DNA of 64,000 nt from Portunus trituberculatus (GCF_017591435.1 NC_059304.1:32401443-32465442); one strand, 5' to 3'; positions 1 to 12,106 are shown, counted from the stretch's first letter. Program-made: numbers and translations. Notes: a model not told the origin generated them from the letters alone.

Positions 1-3000
1 GGTGCACAAAACTCAATTAAAATAGTGAAGACTGTGGCCATTAATCTTCTGCCCTCCATAGACCCTTGCTAATGTCAATAAAATGGTCTAATGGTGCACA
101 AAACTCATTAAAATAGTGAAGACTGTGGCCATTAATCTTCTGCCCTCCATAGACCCTTGCTAATGTCAATAAAATGGTCTAATGGTGCACAAAACTCAAT
201 TAAAATAGTGAAGACTGTGGCCATTAATCTTCTGCCCTCCATAGACCCTTGCTAATGTCAATAAAATGGTCTAATGGTGCACAAAACTCATTAAAATAGT
301 GAAGACTGTGGCCATTAATCTTCTGCCCTCCATAGACCCTTGCTAATGTCAATAAAATGGTCTAATGGTGCACAAAACTCATTAAAATAGTGAAGACTGT
401 GGCCATTAATCTTCTGCCCTCCATAGACCCTTGCTAATGTCAATAAAATGGTCTAATGGTGCACAAAACTCATTAAAATAGTGAAGACTGTGGCCATTAA
501 TCTTCTGCCCTCCATAGACCCTTGCTAATGTCAATAAAATGGTCTAATGGTGCACAAAACTCCATTAAAATAGTGAAGACTGTGGCCATTAATCTTCTGC
601 CCTCCATAGACCCTTGCTAATGTCAATAAAATGGTCTAATGGTGCACAAAACTCCATTAAAATAGTGAAGACTGTGGCCATTAATCTTCTGCCCTCCATA
701 GACCCTTGCTAATGTCAATAAAATGGTCTAATGGTGCACAAAACTCCATTAAAATAGTGAAGACTGTGGCCATTAATCTTCTGCCCTCCATAGACCCTTG
801 CTAATGTCAATAAAATGGTCTAATGGTGCACAAAACTCCATTAAAATAGTGAAGACTGTGGCCATTAATCTTCTGCCCTCCATAGACCCTTGCTAATGTC
901 AATAAAATGGTCTAATGGTGCACAAAACTCCATTAAAATAGTGAAGACTGTGGCCATTAATCTTCTGCCCTCCATAGACCCTTGCTAATGTCAATAAAAT
1001 GGTCTAATGGTGCACAAAACTCCATTAAAATAGTGAAGACTGTGGCCATTAATCTTCTGCCCTCCATAGACCCTTGCTAATGTCAATAAAATGGTCTAAT
1101 GGTGCACAAAACTCATTAAAATAGTGAAGACTGTGGCCATTAATCTTCTGCCCTCCATAGACCCTTGCTAATGTCAATAAAATGGTCTAATGGTGCACAA
1201 AACTCATTAAAATAGTGAGGACTGTGGCCATTAATCTTCTGCCCTCCATAGACCCTTGCTAATGTCAATAAAATGGTCTAATGGTGCACAAAACTCAGTT
1301 AAAATAGTGAAGACTGTGGCCATTAACCTTCTGCCCTGCATAGACCCTTGCTAATGTCAATAAAATGGTCTAATGGTGCACAAAACTCCATTAAAATAGT
1401 GAAGACTGTGGCCATTAATCTTCTGCCCTCCATAGACCCTTGCTAATGTCAATAAAATGGTCTAATGGTGCACAAAACTCATTAAAATAGTGAAGACTGT
1501 GGCCATTAATCTTCTGACCTCCATAGACCCTTGCTAATGTCAATAAAATGGTCTAATGGTGCACAAAACTCAGTTAAAATAGTGAAGACTGTGGCCATTA
1601 ATCTTCTGCCCTCCATAGACCCTTGCTAATGTCAATAAAATGGTCTAATGGTGCACAAAACTCCATTAAAATAGTGAAGACTGTGGCCATTAATCTTCTG
1701 CCCTCCATAGACCCTTGCTAATGTCAATAAAATGGTCTAATGGTGCACAAAACTCCATTAAAATAGTGAAGACTGTGGCCATTAATCTTCTGCCCTCCAT
1801 AGACCCTTGCTAATGTCAATAAAATGGTCTAATGGTGCACAAAACTCCATTAAAATAGTGAAGACTGTGGCCATTAATCTTCTGCCCTCCATAGACCCTT
1901 GCTAATGTCAATAAAATGGTCTAATGGTGCACAAAACTCCATTAAAATAGTGAAGACTGTGGCCATTAATCTTCTGCCCTCCATAGACCCTTGCTAATGT
2001 CAATAAAATGGTCTAATGGTGCACAAAACTCCATTAAAATAGTGAAGACTGTGGCCATTAATCTTCTGCCCTCCATAGACCCTTGCTAATGTCAATAAAA
2101 TGGTCTAATGGTGCACAAAACTCCATTAAAATAGTGAAGACTGTGGCCATTAATCTTCTGCCCTCCATAGACCCTTGCTAATGTCAATAAAATGGTCTAA
2201 TGGTGCACAAAACTCCATTAAAATAGTGAAGACTGTGGCCATTAATCTTCTGCCCTCCATAGACCCTTGCTAATGTCAATAAAATGGTCTAATGGTGCAC
2301 AAAACTCCATTAAAATAGTGAAGACTGTGGCCATTAATCTTCTGCCCTCCATAGACCCTTGCTAATGTCAATAAAATGGTCTAATGGTGCACAAAACTCA
2401 TTAAAATAGTGAAGACTGTGGCCATTAATCTTCTGCCCTCCATAGACCCTTGCTAATGTCAATAAAATGGTCTAATGGTGCACAAAACTCATTAAAATAG
2501 TGAAGACTGTGGCCATTAATCTTCTGCCCTCCATAGACCCTTGCTAATGTCAATAAAATGGTCTAATGGTGCACAAAACTCCATTAAAATAGTGAAGACT
2601 GTGGCCATTAATCTTCTGCCCTCCATAGACCCTTGCTAATGTCAATAAAATGGTCTAATGGTGCACAAAACTCCATTAAAATAGTGAAGACTGTGGCCAT
2701 TAATCTTCTGCCCTCCATAGACCCTTGCTAATGTCAATAAAATGGTCTAATGGTGCACAAAACTCATTAAAATAGTGAAGACTGTGGCCATTAATCTTCT
2801 GCCCTCCATAGACCCTTGCTAATGTCAATAAAATGGTCTAATGGTGCACAAAACTCATTAAAATAGTGAAGACTGTGGCCATTAATCTTCTGCCCTCCAT
2901 AGACCCTTGCTAATGTCAATAAAATGGTCTAATGGTGCACAAAACTCAGTTAAAATAGTGAAGACTGTGGCCATTAATCTTCTGCCCTCCATAGACCCTT

Positions 3001-4864
3001 GCTAATGTCAATAAAATGGTCTAATGGTGCACAAAACTCAATTAAAATAGTGAAGACTGTGGCCATTAATCTTCTGCCCTCCATAGACCCTTGCTAATGT
3101 CAATAAAATGGTCTAATGGTGCACAAAACTCCATTAAAATAGTGAAGACTGTGGCCATTAATCTTCTGCCCTCCATAGACCCTTGCTAATGTCAATAAAA
3201 TGGTCTAATGGTGCACAAAACTCCATTAAAATAGTGAGGACTGTGGCCATTAATCTTCTGCCCTCCATAGACCCTTGCTAATGTCAATAAAATGGTCTAA
3301 TGGTGCACAAAACTCCATTAAAATAGTGAAGACTGTGGCCATTAATCTTCTGCCCTCCATAGACCCTTGCTAATGTCAATAAAATGGTCTAATGGTGCAC
3401 AAAACTCCATTAAAATAGTGAGGACTGTGGCCATTAATCTTCTGCCCTCCATAGACCCTTGCTAATGTCAATAAAATGGTCTAATGGTGCACAAAACTCA
3501 TTAAAATAGTGAAGACTGTGGCCATTAATCTTCTGCCCTCCATAGACCCTTGCTAATGTCAATAAAATGGTCTAATGGTGCACAAAACTCCATTAAAATA
3601 GTGAAGACTGTGGCCATTAATCTTCTGCCCTCCATAGACCCTTGCTAATGTCAATAAAATGGTCTAATGGTGCACAAAACTCCATTAAAATAGTGAAGAC
3701 TGTGGCCATTAATCTTCTGCCCTCCATAGACCCTTGCTAATGTCAATAAAATGGTCTAATGGTGCACAAAACTCATTAAAATAGTGAAGACTGTGGCCAT
3801 TAATCTTCTGCCCTCCATAGACCCTTGCTAATGTCAATAAAATGGTCTAATGGTGCACAAAACTCATTAAAATAGTGAAGACTGTGGCCATTAATCTTCT
3901 GCCCTCCATAGACCCTTGCTAATGTCAATAAAATGGTCTAATGGTGCACAAAACTCCATTAAAATAGTGAAGACTGTGGCCATTAATCTTCTGCCCTCCA
4001 TAGACCCTTGCTAATGTCAATAAAATGGTCTAATGGTGCACAAAACTCCATTAAAATAGTGAAGACTGTGGCCATTAATCTTCTGCCCTCCATAGACCCT
4101 TGCTAATGTCAATAAAATGGTCTAATGGTGCACAAAACTCCATTAAAATAGTGAGGACTGTGGCCATTAATCTTCTGCCCTCCATAGACCCTTGCTAATG
4201 TCAATAAAATGGTCTAATGGTGCACAAAACTCCATTAAAATAGTGAGGACTGTGGCCATTAATCTTCTGCCCTCCATAGACCCTTGCTAATGTCAATAAA
4301 ATGGTCTAATGGTGCACAAAACTCATTAAAATAGTGAGGACTGTGGCCATTAATCTTCTGCCCTCCATAGACCCTTGCTAATGTCAATAAAATGGTCTAA
4401 TGGTGCACAAAACTCCATTAAAATAGTGAGGACTGTGGCCATTAATCTTCTGCCCTCCATAGACCCTTGCTAATGTCAATAAAATGGTCTAATGGTGCAC
4501 AAAATTCAGTTAAAATAGTGAGGACTGTGGCCATTAATCTTGTGCCCTCCATAGACCCTTGCTAATGTCAATAAAATGGTCTAATGGTGCACAAAACTCC
4601 ATTAAAATAGTGAGGACTGTGGCCATTAATCTTCTGCCCTCCATAGACCCTTGCTAATGTCAATAAAATGGTCTAATGGTGCACAAAACTCCATTAAAAT
4701 AGTGAGGACTGTGGCCATTAATCTTCTGCCCTCCATAGACCCTTGCTAATGTCAATAAAATGGTCTAATGGTGCACAAAACTCCATTAAAATAGTGAGGA
4801 CTGTGGCCATTAACCTTCTGCCCTCCATAGACCCTTGCTAATGTCAATAAAATGGTCTAATGGT
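1..4864. repeat. 92-bp satellite array, about 53 monomers
   Basis: The monomer begins GGTGCACAAAACTC and ends AAATGGTCTAAT; it recurs every 91-92 bp with very high identity up to 4864. Variation is concentrated at two sites. One is the junction after ACTC (CATT, CCATT, CAATT or CAGTT; the CATT form makes the monomer 91 bp). The other is GTGAAGAC versus GTGAGGAC. The array is open at the left window edge, so its true length is unknown. No monomer holds a useful ORF. A diverged single-copy relative lies at 47059-47148 inside a MITE. Confidence 0.98.
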
Positions 4865-5752
4865 GACAGGTTAACAATATTTCCACACTCCAAAGGGTCT
4901 AGTTGAAGTGACGCGGGTTTTTAAGGGTGTTTTTGTGGTTGTGGTGACAGATTAACAACATTTCCACACTCCAAAGGGTCTAGTTGAAGTGACGCAGGTT
5001 TTTAAGGGTGTTTTTGTGGTTGTGGTGACAGATTAACACCATTTCCACACTCCAAAGGGTCTAGTTGAAGTGACGCGGGTTTTTAAGGGTGTTTTTGTGG
5101 TTGTGGTGACAGATTAACAACATTTCCACACTCCAGAGGGTCTAGTTGAAGTGACGCAGGTTTTTAAGGGTGTTTTTGTGGTTGTGGTGACAGATTAACA
5201 CCATTTCCACACTCCAAAGGGTCTAGTTGAAGTGACGCGGGTTTTTAAGGGTGTTTTTGTGGTTGTGGTGACAGATTAACAACATTTCCACACTCCAGAG
5301 GGTCTAGTTGAAGTGACGCAGGTTTTTAAGGGTGTTTTGTGGTTGTGGTGACAGATTAACAACATTTCCACACTCCAAAGGCTCTAGTTGAAGTGACGCA
5401 ACATTTCCACACTCCAGAGGTTTTAAGGGTGTTTTGTGGTTGTGGTGACAGATTAACAACATTTCCACACTCCAAAGGCTCTAGTTGAAGTGACGCAGGT
5501 TTTAAGGGTGTTTTGTGGTTGTGGTGACAGATTAACAACATTTCCACACTCCAAAGGGTCTAGTTGAAGTGACGTGGTTGTGGTGACAGATTAACAATAT
5601 TCCACACTCCAAAGGGTTTTGAAGGGTTTTTGTGGTTGTGGTGACAGATTAACAACATTTCCACACTCCAAAGGCTCTAGTTGAAGTGACGCATTTCCAC
5701 ACCCAAAGGTTTTACGCAGGGTGTTTTGTGGTTGTGGTGACAGATTAACAAC

Positions 5753-5753
<1 letters not shown>
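4865..5753. repeat. 81-bp satellite array with degraded right end
   Basis: The unit starts GTGGTGACAGATTAAC and contains TTTCCACACTCC and TCTAGTTGAAGTGACGC. Regular 81-bp spacing is seen at 4941, 5022, 5103, 5184 and 5265. After about 5346 the units are shortened and scrambled, with internal deletions, up to the (AC)n tract. The monomers from 5022 to 5345 alternate between two variants, giving a 162-bp dimer. The unit is unrelated to the 92-bp satellite apart from a shared TGGTG at the boundary. Confidence 0.95.

Positions 5754-5812
<59 letters not shown>
5754..5812. repeat. (AC)n microsatellite at the 5' edge of LINE-B1
   Basis: An uninterrupted CA dinucleotide tract that begins in the degraded 81-bp satellite (AACAACAACACACA) and ends directly at the truncated 5' end of LINE-B1. 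Reading in the LINE's sense direction, the tract is (AC)n. Confidence 0.97.
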
Positions 5813-5815
<3 letters not shown>

Positions 5816-5827
5816 GAGCGAAATGTA

Positions 5828-7030
5828 ATGTATTCCAACATAAATGGAGTGATATCGGGGATTTTAGAACTCAACGATTACTTGAGGGACAAGAACCCAG
5901 ATATTGTGGGTCTTACTGAAACAAAACTGAGAGAGGGAGAAGACCTGATGAAGGTTGGAGAAGGGAAATATAACGTTTGGAAAAGAAATAGAGTAGGTAA
6001 GATGGGAGGAGGAGTGATGTTGCTGGTTAAAAAGATATAAAGGTGGATCAAGTGAAAAAGGTATGGGAAAGGCAGAAGTGCTAAAGATCAGAGCAGAAAC
6101 TAATGAAGGAAAAAGAGGCACTACATAGTGGTGTACGTACCACCTAAGACAAATGCATGGTCAGTACAGGAATATGAAGAAATGATAAGTGATACAGGAA
6201 CATGTCTGGAAGAAATGTTGGGTGGCTGTGAACGAACTATAATGATGGGAGATTTTAATTGTAAAGAGGTGTGTTGGGAGGACTGGTCAATGGAAGGATC
6301 AGAGACAACATGGGGAAATACACTATTGACACTGGCAATGGAAAATGTGTTAACTCAGTGGGTCAAAGAAGATACTAGGTTTGGAGGAGAGGGAGCATCG
6401 TCAAGACTGGACTTGGTCTTTAGTACAGAGCCAATGGTCATTGAGGAGATGAGGGTGGAGTGCCCTTTAGCAAAGAGTGATCATGCAGTTTTGGAGTTCA
6501 AGGTGATAGACGAAGAGAAATCTAGAAGAAATGAAGAATATAAAGTGGGAAGATGGAATTATGCCAAGACAGATTTTGGAAACCTAAAGAAATTCTTTCA
6601 AGAGACAAATTGGATGAAATTCAAGAGTGCTAAGGGAGCAAATGAAAAGTGGAAGGAATTTATAAAAATATACAAAGAAGGTGAGAAAAAATTTGTACCA
6701 ATAAGACAACATAGAGAAGTTGGAAAGCAGGACTGGTTTAACGATAGATGTGAAAAGGCTAGAACAAGAAAAGAGGATGCATGGAAGAGGTGGAGAAGGA
6801 AAAGACGGATTAAGCAGTGGGAAAGTTACAAAAGAGCAAGAAATGAATATGTGTTGATTAGAAGAGAAGAAAGAAAGAAACAAGAAAAGGATATAATTGA
6901 TAAATGTAAAGACCAACCAAGGCTTTTTTACAGACATGTGAACAACAACATCAAAAATAGAGAAAGTATTGAAAGTTTAGAAGTAAATGGAGTATACAGT
7001 GAAGATCCCAGGAAATGGCAGAGGCTATGA
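5828..7030 (+). pseudogene. LINE-B1 ORF2, APE endonuclease and linker part
   Basis: This part nicks target DNA for target-primed reverse transcription in LINEs. The first piece (5828-6040) carries the endonuclease start, with YSNINGV, then PDIVGLTETKL (metal-binding Glu) and GGGVMLLV. A frameshift near 6035 leads to the 300-codon piece 6128-7030, which has VPPKTNAW, GDFN at residues 41-44, RLDLVF at 93-98 and the catalytic SDH at 117-119. These are followed by a basic linker rich in Trp, Arg and Lys. The endonuclease core is therefore intact apart from the one frameshift. The end of the piece (after residue 295) shifts frame again into the RT part at 7015. Confidence 0.9.
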
Positions 7031-8268
7031 ATGGATGCTTTCGGAAGGTATTCACAAAGGAGACTGCTTTTGACAAACCACTGGTAATGGAACAGAAAGG
7101 GATTATGAAGGAGTTTCAAGTAACGGTGGAGGAGATCAAGAACATGATGGGGAGTTTAGAAGTGAGAAAAGCTGTGGGACCTGATGGGGTATCAGGATGG
7201 ATTTTAAGAGAATGCAGGAGCAATTGGCAGAAAAAGTTTGTGAAGTAATTGATGCCTCATTAAGGGAAGGCGTAGTGCCCCAAGACTGGAAAAGAGCTAA
7301 CATTGTCCCAATCTATAAATCAGGTAACAAGAGAGACCCATTGAACTATAGACCAGTGTCACTTACAAGTGTGGTAGCTAAGATGTGTGAGAGGTGGTGA
7401 AGACTAGATGGACAGACTTCTTGGAGAAAATGACATACTTTGTGAGTGTCAATTTGGTTTTAGGAAAGGGCGTTCATGCACGACAAACCTGATATGTTAC
7501 TATTCGAGGGTGATAGATGTAATACAGGAAAGAGATGGTTGGGCTGATGGAATATATCTGGATTTAAAAAAGGCCTTTGATAAGGTACCACACCAGAGAC
7601 TGATCTGGAAACTTGAAATGGTAGGAGGAGTGCATGGCAGTTTACTAAAATGGATGGAAGACTTTTGGTAGGAAGAGAAATGAGAACAATAATTAAGGAC
7701 AGACCATCAGAATGGGGATTGGTGGAGAGTGGAGTTCCACAGGGATCAGTGTTGGCACCAGTAATGTTCGCAGTCTACATAAATGACATGGTGGATGGGG
7801 TGTCCAGTTATGTGAGCCTATTTGCAGACGATGCAAAATTGTTACGAAAAGTGAGATGTGACAAAGATTGCGAACTACTCCAGGAAGACTTGGACAGAAT
7901 ATGGAAATGGAGCTGTACATGGCAAATGGAGTTCAACACGACAAAATGCAAGAAAATAGAGTTTGGCAAGAGTGAAAGAAGAATCAGGAGTATGTACAAG
8001 ATAGGAAATGAAGACATAAAACCAGTCATGAAGAAAAAGACCTTGGGGTGACAATTACCAATGACCTATCGCCAGAGAGACATATAAACAAAATAATTGG
8101 AGAAGTATTGAACTTATTGAGGAACATAAGAGTGGCGTTCGTATATCTAGATGAAGAAATGATGAAGAAAATAATTACTGCAATGATAAGACCGAGGCTT
8201 GAATATGCAACAATACAGTGGGCTCGAACTTAAAGAAACACATAAGGAAACTAGAGAAAGTACAGAGG
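7015..8268 (+). pseudogene. LINE-B1 ORF2, reverse transcriptase part
   Basis: RT fragments in alternating frames: 7015-7248 (fingers, GPDGVSG), 7197-7400 (DWKRANIVPIY, LNYRPVSLTS), 7408-7671 (QFGFRKGRSC, then the first catalytic Asp in YLDLKKAFDKVPH), 7650-8051 (SGVPQGSVLAP, then FADD) and 8048-8268 (MIRPRLEYA). At least four one-base indels break it. The indel after WMEDF (about 7665-7672, in a T run) and the one near 7215 recur in B2 and B3. All catalytic Asp residues are present. The gap removes the C-terminal part. Confidence 0.9.
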
Positions 8269-8768
8269 NNNNNNNNNNNNNNNNNNNNNNNNNNNNNNNN
8301 NNNNNNNNNNNNNNNNNNNNNNNNNNNNNNNNNNNNNNNNNNNNNNNNNNNNNNNNNNNNNNNNNNNNNNNNNNNNNNNNNNNNNNNNNNNNNNNNNNNN
8401 NNNNNNNNNNNNNNNNNNNNNNNNNNNNNNNNNNNNNNNNNNNNNNNNNNNNNNNNNNNNNNNNNNNNNNNNNNNNNNNNNNNNNNNNNNNNNNNNNNNN
8501 NNNNNNNNNNNNNNNNNNNNNNNNNNNNNNNNNNNNNNNNNNNNNNNNNNNNNNNNNNNNNNNNNNNNNNNNNNNNNNNNNNNNNNNNNNNNNNNNNNNN
8601 NNNNNNNNNNNNNNNNNNNNNNNNNNNNNNNNNNNNNNNNNNNNNNNNNNNNNNNNNNNNNNNNNNNNNNNNNNNNNNNNNNNNNNNNNNNNNNNNNNNN
8701 NNNNNNNNNNNNNNNNNNNNNNNNNNNNNNNNNNNNNNNNNNNNNNNNNNNNNNNNNNNNNNNNNNNN
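8269..8768. other. Assembly gap, 500 N
   Basis: Exactly 500 N, so a fixed-size scaffold placeholder rather than a measured gap. It falls between the RT thumb of plus-strand LINE-B1 and the 3' tail of minus-strand LINE-D, so the junction of the two elements is not known. Confidence 0.99.
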
Positions 8769-8984
8769 TGTGTGTGTATTTACCTATTTGTATTTACCTA
8801 TTTGTGTATTACAGGGCCCGAGCTAAGCTCTCTGTGTCCTGTCTCCTTGTCCATTCCTGTCATATCTCTCTTTCATCTGATTGACACACACGCGTCAACG
8901 ACATCACTGCTCAGTTTATTCCACTTATCAATGCTACGATGCGGAAACTGTATTTTCTCACGTCATTTAGACAGATGTCCTTTA

Positions 8985-10428
8985 TTAGCTTTTTCCATGT
9001 CCTCGGAGATGATTACTTGTGGTCACCTTTATCAACTCTCTGTCCAGTATGTCAATCTTGTTCACCAATTTATACATAGTTATCATGTCTCCTCTTGTTC
9101 TTCTCTCTTCTAATGTGGTCAGCCCCAGCTTCCTCAGTCTTTCCTCATAGTCTAACTCCCTGAGTCCTGGTACCATCCTTGTTGCCAGCCTCTGTACCCT
9201 TTCCACCTTCTTCACATTTTTCTTCATATGCGGTGACCAGACACATGCTGCATATTCTAACTGGGGTCTTATTAAGGTACATAATATCTTCTTCATCATT
9301 CCTTCATCTAGGTAGTGGAATGCAAGGCCAATATTTTGAAGCATGTTATATGTTTTCCAAAAATCTTGTTAATGTGTTTCTCCGGTGACAAAGTGTTTTG
9401 CAGTTACTCCTAAGTCTTTCTCCTCATTGGTCTCTTTAATTTTCTCATCACCCAGCCTGTAATCCCTGTTTGGTCTGTATCTACTTCTTCCCATTTTCAT
9501 AACATGGGTCTTGTCTATATTAAATTCCATCTGCCACTCCTTACTCCACTCATATATTTTATCAAGATCTTCCTGTAACTTGTTACAATCTTCCACATTC
9601 TTTACTCTCCTCATAATTTTAGTATCGTCCGCAAACATGTTCATGTAACTGTCAATTCCTACTGGCATATCATTAACATAAATCAAAAACATGATGGGAC
9701 CCAGCACTGACCCTTGTGGAACTCCACTGGTTACCTTCTTCCACTCGGACTTCCTTCCTCTCACCACTGTTCTCATTTCTCTTCCCATTAAGTAATTTTC
9801 CATCCATTTTGCTAGTTTATCATTTACTCCTCCAATCATCTTTAGTTTCCACATCAGTCTATTGTGTGGTACTTTATCAAAGGCCTTTCTCAAGTCCAGG
9901 TAGATAGCATCCACCCATCCCTCTCTATGTTGTAGTATGTCAGTCACTCTTGAATAAAAACATAATAAATTGGATACACGATCTTCCTTTTCTGAAACCA
10001 AACTGCCTTTCACTCAGAATGTTTTCACTTTCTAGATACTCACTCCACTTAGCTTTAATTACTTCTTCACATACCTTGCACAATATACTAGTCAACGATA
10101 CTGGTCTATAATTTAGCGGTTCCATTCTACTACCATTCTTATATATAGGCACAATGTCAGCTCTTTTCCACTCTTTCGGGACTAATCCTGTTCGTATGGA
10201 GGTTTCCACAATATCAAATATGGGGTTCAACAATTGATCCTTACATTCATTTAGCAACCTCCCAGATATGCCATCAGGCCCCATTGATTTATTAATATCC
10301 AGATTGCTTATAATTTTCCTTACATCTTCCTTAGTAACCATGATGTCCTGCATTTGCTTTATTTCCGTAGGCCTTCCTCCCATAAAATGCTCCTCCTTTG
10401 TAAACACTTTGCAAAAGTTGTCGTTCAA
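8985..10428 (-). pseudogene. LINE-D reverse transcriptase
   Basis: Three overlapping pieces. 10428-9940 has the fingers: KSMGPDGISG, then EWKRADIVPIY, LNYRPVSLTS and QFGFRKGRSC. 10013-9369 has the palm: YLDLRKAFDKVPH, SGVPQGSVLGP and FADD, then the thumb motif KDLGV. 9344-8985 has LIRPQLEYA, LERVQRLATRMVPGL-like sequence and the conserved RTRGDMI motif. Frameshifts lie near 9960 and 9370, and the last 200 bp of the C-terminal tail are broken by stops. All three catalytic Asp residues are visible, so the copy is recent but disabled. Confidence 0.9.
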
Positions 10429-10512
10429 AATTTCAGCTATATCTCCAGCATCTTCATATACTTCTTCCCATTTTTACCTTTTCTATTGCCTCCCTTTTAT
10501 TTAGTTTTCCAT

Positions 10513-11429
10513 TTATGAATTTGTAAAACATTTTGGGTCACTATCACAGTTTTCCACCACCCTCTGTTCATATTCCTTCTGTGCTGTTCTCCTTACTTCA
10601 ACATATCTATTCCTTGCTGTTTTGTAAACTTCTCTTGATAATACATCACTGTTTTTCTTAAGTTTCTTCCATGCCTTTTCTTTGTTCTTTTTTGCTTCTT
10701 CACAATTTCTATTAAACCACTGTTTATTATTTAAAGTCCTCTTTCTGTGATATGGCACAAACTTTTCACAGCAGAGTTATACAAATCCATAAATTTATCG
10801 TATTTCAATTGCATATCCCTTTCCTGGTATACCACGGACCAGTCAATTTCATTAAAGAACTCCCTTATATGGTTATAATTTGCCCTAGTATAATTTAATT
10901 TTTCCTCCCTGCGTTCCACAATCTTATTCGTGCTTAATTCTGTATCCAGCTCAAAGCTTAGGACATCATGATCGCTTTTCCCCAAGGGACATTCATGTTC
11001 AATTTCCTCTTTTAGAGATTCCCTGGTAAATACCAAATCCAACCTTGCTGCAACATCTTGTCCCCTGCACCTTGTTGGTGATCTCACCCACTGTGTCATC
11101 AAGTTATTTGTTGCTACCTTTAACAATTCTTCTGCCCACTCACCACCGTTCACCACTTCGTAGTCTTCCCACACTATTTCTTTGCAATTAAAGTCTCCAA
11201 CTATCATCACTCTATCCTTTCTGATGAGTTCTTGCTTCATTCTGTCTAGAGTATTTCTCATCACCATTTGGTACTGTTCATATTCCCAAGCACTGGTTCT
11301 GGGTGGTATGTATACTGTTATAATATTAATGTCCCTCTTGCCATCTGTTATAAGCATACTTATCACTTCCTCATTTCTCTTACTATAGTTCACCTCCTTC
11401 ACTATCAGATCTTCCTTAGTAAGAACCAT
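10513..11429 (-). pseudogene. LINE-D endonuclease (C-terminal two thirds) and linker
   Basis: The main piece, 11429-10731 (232 codons), has VYIPPRTSAW, GDFN at residues 78-81, RLDLVF at 129-134 and the catalytic SDH at 152-154. The piece 10758-10513 is the linker with the conserved QWFNRNCEEAK and AWKKLKK. A frameshift near 10740 separates them. The endonuclease N-terminal part lies in the overlapping frame that ends at 11429, so one indel interrupts the domain. Confidence 0.9.
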
Positions 11430-12106
11430 TATACCACCACCTCCTTTATTTTTCTATCATTTCTCCATACTTTGTAGTGTTTTACAACAAACCAGTCTAG
11501 CTTTATTTCGGGCCTTAGCTTTGTTTCCACTACACACATTATGTCCGGTTCGTTATTTCTTAGGTAATCCATACATTCTAGCCTCTTAGACAGAAATCCA
11601 TCTATGTTCGTGTAAGTCACTTTTATTCCATTCCTAGTCTCATTCTTCCATGTAATGTCTATTCCGTCTGTTTTATCCACCACTTCTTTAGCCTCCCATT
11701 TCTCATCCTCCAAAAAACTTGGTCTTTTCCTCCTCTGTTCTTTCGTCATTCCTCTCTTCACTTCAGTTACAAGCTCCTTCATTTTCATTCGCTCATCTTG
11801 TGACATATTTCTTCTTATGTAAATTGTTTTGGTTTCCTCAGAGTCCTTAAGTTTCCAAGCCCTCCTCAACAAGGCCTCAGCTGCCACCTGAGACTTTAAT
11901 TTCAATTTTAATGGTCTATTCTTGCCTTCCTCAAAAGCTCCCAATCTCACACTTTCTTCTACCTCAGCATATAGGTCCTCTTCTTCCACAGAGATCTTGT
12001 TCAGTAAAGACTTAATCCTGTCATTTTCCTTATCCCTCCTGTCCTGCCAGTTCCTGTTAGTTTCCTCCTCAATCCTATTATGATCACACATTTTTCTTTT
12101 CAGCAA
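11429..12106 (-). pseudogene. LINE-D RRM-like domain fused in frame to the endonuclease start
   Basis: A single 225-codon frame. Residues about 36-113 match the ORF1-type RRM-like fold of LINEs: SVRLGAFEEGKNRPLKLKL, then LLRRAWKL, then the KTIYIRRNMSQDER signature. Without an intervening stop or new start, residues 161-200 begin the APE endonuclease (VTYTNIDG at about 164-171, ETKL at 194-197). This indicates one long protein instead of separate ORF1 and ORF2. Its start codon is probably not the true start, since the coiled coil lies just upstream and two small indels separate them. Confidence 0.85.

Larger units (their letters stand above)
5813..8268 (+). mobile_element. LINE-B copy B1 (5'-truncated, 3' end in gap)
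   Basis: A CR1/L2-like non-LTR retrotransposon copy. It starts abruptly next to (AC)n at the first strand of the APE endonuclease domain, so all upstream sequence (coiled coil, RRM-like region, 5' UTR) is missing. It runs through endonuclease, linker and RT and is cut by the assembly gap in the RT C-terminal (thumb) region. It is almost base-for-base the inverse of B2 (20878-23683) and of B3 (36351-38175), including shared frameshifts. Confidence 0.93.

Noticed and set aside
1..4864. CRISPR-like regular spacing
   Set aside because: The repeats are contiguous 92-bp monomers without unique spacers, and the window is eukaryotic. It is a satellite.
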